From PR03 sp964353555 (GTDB lineage Bacteria; Myxococcota_A; UBA9160; PR03): a DNA stretch of 8,485 nucleotides. Both the position numbers and the translations under genes were made by a program. This document shows positions 1 to 5,864 of the stretch, piece after piece (position 1 is the first letter of the stretch; each line of letters starts with the position of its first letter). The notes below the pieces were generated by a model. That model searched no databases. It was not told where the DNA came from and worked only from the letters and a program-made list of their open reading frames with translations. The stretch is from assembly GCA_964353555.1 (NCBI GenBank), contig CAYGWM010000145.1, positions 1 to 8,485 on the forward strand. The letters are read 5' to 3'.

Positions 1-32
1 AGCACGGCCGGGATGCGCACCGTGACCCCCAT
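1..32 (-). CDS. MoaD/ThiS-like sulfur-carrier protein, N-terminal fragment
   Basis: Only the first eleven codons lie in the window, reading MGVTVRIPAVL from an ATG at 32-30 and leaving through position 1. This short stretch has the form of the first beta strand of small ubiquitin-like sulfur carriers (MoaD, ThiS, CysO), which often begin with M-x-V-T-V-x-I-P followed by a leucine-rich turn. Such proteins carry sulfur as a C-terminal thiocarboxylate for molybdopterin, thiamine or cysteine synthesis. The start is well supported: AAGGAGGT lies at 46-39, and AGGAGG sits 7 bases before the ATG. Another ATG at 36-34 is in a different frame and gives no recognisable protein. The gene is divergent from the XRE gene at 124. 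The family call rests on eleven residues and is tentative; that a gene starts here is much surer. Confidence 0.55.
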   Translation of the reverse strand, partial: MGVTVRIPAV

Positions 33-36
33 CCAT

Positions 37-123
37 CGACCTCCTTCGCGAGAAGACGCAGTCTAGGGAAGTGACCCCGGGGGCGCAGGGGCTACCTTGT
101 GCACGGAAAGCAGCACATCGCCC
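37..123. promoter_or_regulatory. Divergent intergenic region between sulfur carrier and XRE genes
   Basis: These 87 bases separate two divergent genes and should hold both promoters. On the minus strand TAGACT at 65-60 is a plausible -10 box, placing transcription start about 20 bases before the ATG. On the plus strand TAGGGA at 64-69 is -10-like. Neither has a recognisable -35 box at 16-18 bases. A palindrome CCCCGGGG lies at 75-82 and could be an operator for the adjacent XRE protein, but it is GC-only in a GC-rich genome and carries little weight. Confidence 0.35.
39..46 (-). promoter_or_regulatory. Strong Shine-Dalgarno for the minus-strand gene
   Basis: The minus strand reads AAGGAGGT here, close to a full complement of the 16S rRNA 3' end. 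AGGAGG is 7 bases from the ATG at 32. This site decides the start of a gene too truncated to be called from its coding sequence alone. Confidence 0.8.
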
Positions 124-408
124 ATGCACGAAGACCTGCGCCAGGTACACCCCGACGGCCTCGCGATTCGCGGCCTGCGCCACGAGCGCGGTTGGTCCCC
201 GCGCGACCTCGCGGCCGCGATCACCACGGCGGAATGCAGGGCCACCGGACGACCCGCGACGATCGCGCCCCGCGTGCTGCTGGCCGTCGAAGAGCGCAAC
301 GCCGCCGTCTCGTACGCGACACTGTGTCTGATCGCCGCGGGACTCGACTGCAACCCGATCGAGATCCTGCTGGAAGATCCGCTGGAGCCGACGTCGCCGC
401 GGAACTAG
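124..408 (+). CDS. Small XRE-type helix-turn-helix DNA-binding protein
   Basis: A 94-residue soluble protein, probably a transcriptional regulator. Residues about 11-30 (GLAIRGLRHERGWSPRDLAA) match helices 1-2 of the XRE/Cro fold, with the usual R-G-W/L-S turn. Later, about residues 48-80, I-x-P-R-V-L-L-A-V-E-E-R-N followed by S-Y-A-T-L-C-L-I-A-A-G-L matches the recognition helix, the I-E-x-G-type turn and the last two helices. The two halves are separated by about ten more residues than in a standard XRE domain (an alanine/threonine/arginine stretch near 31-47), so the domain is atypical. ATG 124 was chosen because homology starts soon after it; a TTG at 97 is in frame but has no ribosome site. 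The site before ATG 124 is also weak (GGAAAG, 13 bases away). It lies 99 bases upstream of the helicase-nuclease gene on the same strand and might regulate that gene, itself or the divergent gene; this is inference. Confidence 0.75.
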   Translation: MHEDLRQVHPDGLAIRGLRHERGWSPRDLAAAITTAECRATGRPATIAPRVLLAVEERNAAVSYATLCLIAAGLDCNPIEILLEDPLEPTSPRN

Positions 409-507
409 TCGTTCTGCCCGTTCGGCCTCGCGCCCGTCTGCCAACGGGACTAGATTCGGCTGCCCCCCGCCATGGATCAGGGCGCGATGGGCCCTGTCCG
501 CTGAAGG
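409..507 (+). promoter_or_regulatory. Promoter and leader before the helicase-nuclease gene
   Basis: TAGATT at 451-456 resembles a -10 box and is identical to the one before the ABC-F gene; no good -35 box precedes it. CCCGTT (417-422) and AACGGG (443-448) form a 6-bp inverted repeat ending two bases before the -10 box, a possible operator. Downstream, CAGGGC (478-483) and GCCCTG (491-496) form a 6-bp stem with a 7-base loop. Allowing one bulged base, GGA/TCC extends the stem to 474-499. If transcription starts near 463, this hairpin lies in the 5' leader just before ATG 508. Confidence 0.35.
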
Positions 508-3500
508 ATGAAACGGGCGGTCCTCCCCGCCCGGCACGACGCGCGAGGTTCGTCCCCCCTCGTGGGCGAGGAATGGCATTTGTCCTCAGCCGAAAGTTCC
601 GATCGTCCCGGCCACGCGTCGGGTGTCACCCAGTTCCTGCGCGCGATGCGCGAGCAGCAGGGCTTGCGCGAAGCCTTCCGTCACCACGAGGTGCTGCCGG
701 CGCGAGCGGCCGCATTCGCGGCGTTGCCGGCGGGCTTCGAAGCGCTCGCGCCCGCGCTGGCGCGTCGCGGTGTTCCCCGGCTCTACAGTCATCAGGCGCT
801 TGCACTCGACGCGCTCAGCACCGGCGCCGACGTGGTGCTCGCGACACCGACCGCCAGCGGCAAGACGCTCGTCTACAACCTGCCGGTGCTGCGCGCGCTC
901 GCGGCCGGCGAAACCGGGCACGCGCTGTACGTGTTCCCGCTGAAGGCGCTGGAACGCGACCAACGCGAACGCCTGCTCGCCGACGTGCAGGCGTTGGGAT
1001 TCCCAACCGAGGGCGTCGTCGAGATCTACGACGGCGATACGCCGACCGCGCGCCGCAGACGCATTCGCGAGAATCCGCCGCGCGTGCTCGTCACGACGCC
1101 CGACATGCTGCACGCCGGCATCCTGCCGACGCACGCGAGCTGGAAGAAGCTCTTCGCGTCGCTGCGCCTCGTCGTGATCGACGAACTGCACACCTATCGC
1201 GGAGTCTTCGGCGCGCACGTCTCGCAGGTGTTGCGGCGTTTGCTGCGCGTGGCGGCCCATCACGGCGCGCAGCCGCAGATCGTCGGAGCCTCGGCGACGA
1301 TCGCGAATCCCGGCGAGCTGGCGCGGGCGCTCACCGGCCGGGCCGCCACGGTGATCGAAGCCGACGGCGCGCCGCGCCCGCGCCGCCACGTGGTGCTGAT
1401 GAATCCCGTCGGATCGTCGCCCTACACCGCGGCGGCGAAGCTGTTTCGGCTCGCGATCGGGCTCGGGCTGCGCACGATCGCATTCACGAAGGCCCGCCGC
1501 GTCACCGAGTTGATCCACACCTGGGTGATCGAGGCCGAGCCGCGACTGCGCGATCGCATCTCGTCGTACCGTTCCGGCTTCCTGCCCGAAGAGCGCCGCG
1601 AGATCGAGCAGAAACTCTTCTCCGGCGCGCTCGACGGCGTAATCTCGACGTCCGCGCTCGAAATGGGGATCGACGTCGGCGGCCTCGACGTCTGCATCCT
1701 GGTCGGATACCCGGGCTCGCAGATGGCGACCTGGCAGCGCGCCGGTCGCGTCGGGCGCGCGCAGCAGGGCGTCGTGGTGTTGATCGCGCAGCCGGACGCG
1801 CTCGATCAGTACCTGATGTCTCACCCCCGGATGCTCTTCGAGCGTGGCTACGAGTATGCCGTCGTGGATCCGACCAATGCAGAGGTCGCATCGGCGCATC
1901 TGCCTTGCGCCGCCGACGAGATCCCACTGCGCGAAGGCGAGGCGTGGCTCGCCGAACCCGGCGTGCGCGCGAACGTCGAGATCGTGGAAGCACGCGGGCG
2001 GATTCTGCGCAGCGAGGCCGGCGGCGAGTGGTTCGCATCGCGCCGCCGCCCGCACCGCGACGTCGACCTGCGTCAGGCCGGCGCGAGCTATGCGATCCAG
2101 CTCGACCTGGAACAAGAGCGACCGGTCGAGATCGGCACGATCGGCTCGGGCCGCGTGCTGGCCGAGTGCCACGAAGGCGCGATCTATCTGCACCGCGGCC
2201 GGCAGTATCTCGTCACCGAGTTGGACCTGGAACAGAAGCTCGTGCGCGTGCGCGCCGTCGACGCGGCGTGGTTCACGCGCTCGCTGTCGGAGAAGGAGAC
2301 CGAGATCCTGTCGCGCGATGCGGCCCGCCCGGCCGGCCACTTCCGGCTGCTGCGCGGGCGACTGCGGGTGACGACGCGCATCACCGGCTTCGAGCGGCGT
2401 CGCGTCAGCGGCCAGGAACTGATCGGCAGCGAGACGCTCGATCTCCCGCCGTCCTCGATCGAGACGACGGGAATCTGGTTCGAGATCCCCGACGAGATTC
2501 CGGCCGCACTGCGCGCCGCCGGCCTGCATCCGATGGGCGGGCTGCACGCAGTCGAACACACGGCGCTGTCGATGTTCCCGCTGCTGGCACTCTGCGATCG
2601 CCACGACGTCGGCGGCATCACCACGCTCGCGCATGCCCAGGTGGGTCGCGCGGCGATCTTCCTGTACGACGGTGCGCCCGGCGGCATGGGCCTCGCGACG
2701 AGCCTCTTCGACCGCGTCGAGACGCTGCTCGAAGCGACGCTCGCACGGGTGCGCGACTGCCCGTGCGAAGACGGCTGCCCCGCCTGCGTGCACTCGCCCA
2801 GGTGCGGCAGCGGCAACCGGCCGATCGACAAGGCCGCCGCGCTGCGTGCGCTCGTGCTGCTGCTCGGACACGAGCCGCTGCCGCGTCTCGTGCGGCCCGC
2901 AGCGACGAACCTCACGCCAGTCGCGAGCGAATCGATCGTCGCCGCCGAAGCGGCGCCGCGGCTGATCTTCTTCGACATCGAGACCCAGCGCAGTGCCGAG
3001 GAAGTGGGCGGCTGGCACAACGCGCATCTGATGCGCGTGGCGCTGGCCGTCACCTGGGATGCCGGCGCGCAGCGCTTCGATACGTGGCACGAAGCGGACG
3101 TGCAGGCACTGCTCGCGCGGCTCGCCGAGGCCGACATGGTGGTCGGCTTCAACGTGCGGCGCTTCGACTACCAGGTGCTGCGCGGCTACACCGAGCAGGA
3201 CCCCGGCGCGCTGCCCACCTTCGACGTGCTCGATGCGATCCGCGAGCGCATCGGCTTTCGTCTGCCGCTCGGTCATCTCGCGGAAGAGAATCTCGGTGTT
3301 TCGAAGGGAGCTGACGGTCTGCAATCGCTCGCGTGGTGGAAGGAGGGCCGACTCGATCAGATCGAGAGCTACTGCCGCCGCGACGTCGAACTGCTGCGCG
3401 ACCTGTTCGAGCACGCGACGCTGCAGGGCCACCTGCTCTTCCGCACTCGCGACGGCGCACGCGTACGGATCCCCACGCCGTGGTCGATTCCGGAGCTGTT

Positions 3501-3618
3501 GGCGGGCGCGCGGCGCGCTAGTGAACCGACGCCCCGCGGCGCCGCAAGCGGCTCTCGAGGATCTCGAAGTAGAGGTGGACGAGCACATGGCGGAGCTCCG
3601 ACGGGAGCGTCGCGATGA
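508..3618 (+). CDS. MrfA/YprA-like SF2 helicase fused to MrfB/YprB-like DEDDy exonuclease
   Basis: A 1036-residue cytoplasmic DNA-repair enzyme by family. Helicase motifs: motif I TPTASGKT (113-120), DELH Walker B (225-228), SAT (262-264), STSALEMGID (380-389) and motif VI QRAGRVGR (410-417). The middle follows the MrfA/DUF1998 layout and ends in a cysteine cluster, C751, C753, C757, C760 and C766, matching the zinc-binding MZB region. From about 815 a separate RNase H-fold nuclease follows: FFDIET (D823, E825), GFNVRRFDY (D887) and YCRRD (Y955, D959), a complete DEDDy set. In Bacillus subtilis MrfA and MrfB are separate proteins that repair mitomycin C adducts and crosslinks independently of UvrABC. 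Here they are one chain, and the tetratricopeptide tail I recall for MrfB is absent. The start is uncertain: ATG 508 has GAAGG directly against it (zero spacing), while TTG 580 has GAGGA 7 bases upstream and homology begins only near residue 40. Residues from about 1004 are arginine/glycine/serine-rich, antisense to a convergent gene, and probably not a domain. Confidence 0.9.
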   Translation: MKRAVLPARHDARGSSPLVGEEWHLSSAESSDRPGHASGVTQFLRAMREQQGLREAFRHHEVLPARAAAFAALPAGFEALAPALARRGVPRLYSHQALALDALSTGADVVLATPTASGKTLVYNLPVLRALAAGETGHALYVFPLKALERDQRERLLADVQALGFPTEGVVEIYDGDTPTARRRRIRENPPRVLVTTPDMLHAGILPTHASWKKLFASLRLVVIDELHTYRGVFGAHVSQVLRRLLRVAAHHGAQPQIVGASATIANPGELARALTGRAATVIEADGAPRPRRHVVLMNPVGSSPYTAAAKLFRLAIGLGLRTIAFTKARRVTELIHTWVIEAEPRLRDRISSYRSGFLPEERREIEQKLFSGALDGVISTSALEMGIDVGGLDVCILVGYPGSQMATWQRAGRVGRAQQGVVVLIAQPDALDQYLMSHPRMLFERGYEYAVVDPTNAEVASAHLPCAADEIPLREGEAWLAEPGVRANVEIVEARGRILRSEAGGEWFASRRRPHRDVDLRQAGASYAIQLDLEQERPVEIGTIGSGRVLAECHEGAIYLHRGRQYLVTELDLEQKLVRVRAVDAAWFTRSLSEKETEILSRDAARPAGHFRLLRGRLRVTTRITGFERRRVSGQELIGSETLDLPPSSIETTGIWFEIPDEIPAALRAAGLHPMGGLHAVEHTALSMFPLLALCDRHDVGGITTLAHAQVGRAAIFLYDGAPGGMGLATSLFDRVETLLEATLARVRDCPCEDGCPACVHSPRCGSGNRPIDKAAALRALVLLLGHEPLPRLVRPAATNLTPVASESIVAAEAAPRLIFFDIETQRSAEEVGGWHNAHLMRVALAVTWDAGAQRFDTWHEADVQALLARLAEADMVVGFNVRRFDYQVLRGYTEQDPGALPTFDVLDAIRERIGFRLPLGHLAEENLGVSKGADGLQSLAWWKEGRLDQIESYCRRDVELLRDLFEHATLQGHLLFRTRDGARVRIPTPWSIPELLAGARRASEPTPRGAASGSRGSRSRGGRAHGGAPTGASR
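568..582 (+). promoter_or_regulatory. Alternative ribosome site and TTG start for the helicase-nuclease
   Basis: GAGGA at 568-572 is followed after 7 bases by an in-frame TTG at 580-582. This is better ribosome-binding geometry than ATG 508 or the in-frame GTG at 562. Starting here removes 24 poorly conserved-looking residues and leaves the whole helicase intact. An overlapping ATG at 573 is out of frame. Confidence 0.4.
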
Positions 3619-3808
3619 GGGTCCTCGCGGCGATCGCGTCGTTGATGCCGAGGATCTCGCCGAGCACCGCCTCGAGCTCGCTGCGATGGGCGATGACCGC
3701 CGCACGCACCGCTCCGGGGTCTTCATCGAAGGCTGCCGAGATCGTGGCTGCATCGAACAGCAGATGGAAGCCACGCTCGCCGAGCAGGAAAACGCTATCG
3801 CCGATCAT
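3518..3808 (-). CDS. Unknown small protein convergent with the helicase-nuclease
   Basis: A 96-residue protein that I do not recognise. It appears real: ATG 3808 has GGAG 9 bases upstream (3821-3818), the codons are GC-rich at the third position like the neighbouring genes, and nothing else explains 3619-3808. The sequence has no signal peptide or membrane segment. It begins MIGDSVFLLGERGFHLLFDA, continues with acidic and alanine-rich stretches (about 28-62) and ends with an amphipathic, likely helical segment (about 65-90) before a short arginine-rich tail. It looks like a compact, mostly helical soluble protein. Its last 101 bases overlap the helicase-nuclease tail on the opposite strand, so the two transcripts are complementary there. 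It is divergent from the ABC-F gene across 91 bases. No function is assigned. Confidence 0.65.
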   Translation of the reverse strand: MIGDSVFLLGERGFHLLFDAATISAAFDEDPGAVRAAVIAHRSELEAVLGEILGINDAIAARTLIATLPSELRHVLVHLYFEILESRLRRRGASVH

Positions 3809-3810
3809 CA

Positions 3811-3829
3811 GCCGTCACTCCGTGACGGC
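3811..3829 (-). repeat. Perfect inverted repeat with Shine-Dalgarno in its loop
   Basis: GCCGTCAC (3811-3818) and GTGACGGC (3822-3829) are perfect 8-bp arms around a 3-base spacer. Read on the minus strand, the spacer GGA plus the first G of the following arm is the GGAG ribosome site of the unknown gene, and the hairpin ends two bases before its ATG at 3808. It could be an mRNA hairpin limiting ribosome access, or a DNA operator in the divergent region between this gene and the ABC-F gene. Confidence 0.55.
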
Positions 3830-3887
3830 CTCGTGGTCCGGGTTTTCTATCGGCCCCGCCCCAGCGAGCCTTGACGGCCCATTGGCC

Positions 3888-3893
3888 TAGATT
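3888..3893 (+). promoter_or_regulatory. -10-like box immediately before the ABC-F gene
   Basis: TAGATT ends 6 bases before the GTG start at 3900, so transcription would begin at or very near the start codon. The same hexamer occurs at 451-456 and a relative (TAGGTT) in the tRNA-Leu promoter. No -35 box lies at the right distance: TTGACG at 3871 is only 11 bases upstream. No ribosome site precedes the GTG, which also fits a leaderless message. Confidence 0.4.
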
Positions 3894-3899
3894 GGGGTC

Positions 3900-5864
3900 G
3901 TGTTGCTGCGAGCCGAGGATGTCGCGAGGCAAGTTGCCGGTCGCACGCTCTTCGAGGGCGTGACGCTAGACGTGCGCGCAGGCGACCGCATCGGGCTCGT
4001 GGGCGCCAACGGATCGGGCAAGAGCACGCTGTTGCGGCTGCTCGCGGGCGACGAGGCTCCCGACGCCGGTCGTCTGCTGCTGCCGCGCGGCACCCGCGTG
4101 GGCCGCCTGCGCCAGGAGATCGACCCCGACGCGCCGCGCAGCATCGGCGAGGAGGTCGCAACCGCGCTCGCGCATCTCGACGAGTTGGAACGCGAGTATC
4201 ATGCGATCGAGGTGGAGATCGAAACGCTCGGGCAGGCCGGCCAGGATCCCACCGAAGCCCTCGCCCATCGCTGGGACGAACTGCGCGCGCGCTTCGCCGC
4301 GGGCGGCGGCTTCGAGCGCGAGTCGCGCGTGGCGCGCGTACTCGCAGGACTCGGGTTTGCGCAAGAAGATCGCGCGCGCCCGCTTGCGAGCCTCTCCGGC
4401 GGCTGGCGCATGCGCGTCGAGCTGGCCAAGCTGCTGCTCTCCGAGCCCGACGTGCTGCTGCTCGACGAACCCACCAACCACCTCGATCTGCCGGCAATCG
4501 AGTGGCTCGAGAGCTTTCTCGACGGCTACCGCGGCGCGGTCGTCGCGGTGTCGCACGACCGTACCTTCCTGCGCCGCCACGTGAACCGCATCGCCGAACT
4601 CGTCGGTGGCGGACTCACGCTCTACACCGGCGCCTACGACCAGTACCTGGCAGAGCGAGCGGGGCGCATCGAGAGCGCCGAGGCGCTGCAGCGCGAGCAG
4701 GCGCAGAAGCGCGCGGAGGTCGAACGCTTCGTCGATCGATTTCGCGCCAAGGCATCGAAGGCGCGCCAGGTGCAGAGTCGCGTGAAAATGCTGGAACGCA
4801 TGGAGCGCGCGGGCGGCCCCGCGCTGCCGCCGCGCACCAAGCGCATGCGCCTGCAGATTCCCGAGCCTGCGCGCGCGGGCGATGTGGTGCTGTCGCTCGA
4901 AGGCATTGCGCAGCGCTATGGCGAACGCGTGATCTACGAACACCTCGACTTCGAAGTCCGGCGCGGCGATCGCGTCGCGCTCGTCGGACCGAATGGCGCC
5001 GGCAAGTCGACACTGCTGCGAATCGCCGCGGGCCGCATCGCGCTCGAACGCGGCGTACGCCGCCTCGGCCACAACGTGCGCGCGGTCTTCTACGCGCAGC
5101 ATCAGCTCGAAGCACTCGACCCGGAGCGCACGGTGCTGGCCGAGCTGGAGCGGGACGCGTCGCTCGCCGACATTCCGCGGCTGCGCGACCACCTCGGCTC
5201 GTTCCTGTTCTCCGGCGACGAGGTCCAGAAAAAGGTCAGCGTGCTCTCGGGCGGCGAAAAGGCGCGTCTCGCGCTGGCGAAGCTCTTCTTGCGCCCCGCC
5301 AACTTTTTGGTGCTCGACGAGCCGACCAACCACCTCGACGTCAGCGCCTGCGAAGTGCTGGAGGACGCGCTCCGCTGCTACGCAGGAACGCTGCTCTTCG
5401 TCACCCACGACCGCACGCTGGTGAACGCCGTCGCGGGCCGCGTCGTCGAGGTGCGCGCCGGAAGGCTCCGCGACTTCCACGGCAACTACGACGACTACCT
5501 GCGTCGCCTTGCGGAAGAAGAGCAGCGGCAGAATCCGCCGCCCAAGACGGGCACCGCGGCCGCGTCCGAACCTGCCCGCGAGTCGCATCAACTCTCGCGC
5601 GAGCGACGCCGCGCAGCCGAGCGAGCCGCGAAGCAGATCGCGCGCATCGAAGCGGAGATCACGCAGCGCGAGCAGGCGATCGAGGCGTTGCGCTGGCGCG
5701 GCGGCGATCCCGCCGTCTATCGCGACGGCGAGCAGATGCGCGCGCTCGAAGCCGAGCGCATCGCGGAGCAGGCGGCGCTCGATGCGCTTTATCGTGAATG
5801 GACCGTGCAGGCCGAACACGCCGAGGCGTTTGCCGAGCCGTCGCCCGCCCGGGGCAGCGCATAG
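3900..5864 (+). CDS. ABC-F family ribosome-associated ATPase
   Basis: A 654-residue soluble protein with two ATP-binding cassettes and no membrane domain, the hallmark of ABC-F translation factors. These bind the ribosomal E site and act on stalled ribosomes or protect against antibiotics; the exact role of this member is unknown. Cassette 1: Walker A GANGSGKST (35-43), signature LSGG (165-168), Walker B with LDEPTNHLD (188-196). Cassette 2: GPNGAGKST (363-371), LSGGEK (449-454), LDEPTNHLD (472-480). Both catalytic glutamates are present (E190, E474). Between the cassettes is the basic P-site tRNA-interaction linker, including FRAKASKARQVQSR (from 281). A charged coiled-coil tail follows from about 545. 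The linker wording and tail resemble the YheS/YdiF/Uup groups rather than EttA, but I would not name an orthologue. The GTG start fits the family N terminus. It is first in a three-gene run, with its TAG touching the next GTG. Confidence 0.93.
   Translation: MLLRAEDVARQVAGRTLFEGVTLDVRAGDRIGLVGANGSGKSTLLRLLAGDEAPDAGRLLLPRGTRVGRLRQEIDPDAPRSIGEEVATALAHLDELEREYHAIEVEIETLGQAGQDPTEALAHRWDELRARFAAGGGFERESRVARVLAGLGFAQEDRARPLASLSGGWRMRVELAKLLLSEPDVLLLDEPTNHLDLPAIEWLESFLDGYRGAVVAVSHDRTFLRRHVNRIAELVGGGLTLYTGAYDQYLAERAGRIESAEALQREQAQKRAEVERFVDRFRAKASKARQVQSRVKMLERMERAGGPALPPRTKRMRLQIPEPARAGDVVLSLEGIAQRYGERVIYEHLDFEVRRGDRVALVGPNGAGKSTLLRIAAGRIALERGVRRLGHNVRAVFYAQHQLEALDPERTVLAELERDASLADIPRLRDHLGSFLFSGDEVQKKVSVLSGGEKARLALAKLFLRPANFLVLDEPTNHLDVSACEVLEDALRCYAGTLLFVTHDRTLVNAVAGRVVEVRAGRLRDFHGNYDDYLRRLAEEEQRQNPPPKTGTAAASEPARESHQLSRERRRAAERAAKQIARIEAEITQREQAIEALRWRGGDPAVYRDGEQMRALEAERIAEQAALDALYREWTVQAEHAEAFAEPSPARGSA

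Noticed and set aside
472..504. Ten-codon upstream frame MDQGAMGPVR ending four bases before ATG 508
   Set aside because: It has no ribosome site, no attenuator-like codon run, and the length is easily random.
99..3314. Plus-strand 1071-codon frame starting at GTG 99
   Set aside because: It overlaps both the XRE gene and the helicase in another frame and is dominated by Arg, Ala and Pro with no motif.
586..3774. Minus-strand open frame of 1062 codons antisense to the helicase-nuclease
   Set aside because: Long antisense frames are expected opposite GC-rich coding DNA. The translation is arginine/alanine/glutamine-rich with no recognisable domain, while the plus strand encodes complete helicase and nuclease motifs.
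3871..3876. TTGACG as -35 box of the ABC-F gene
   Set aside because: It is only 11 bases from TAGATT, and no -10-like hexamer lies 16-18 bases downstream.
4502..5797. Plus-strand 431-codon frame inside the ABC-F gene
   Set aside because: Arginine-rich shadow frame; the ABC-F frame has every expected motif.
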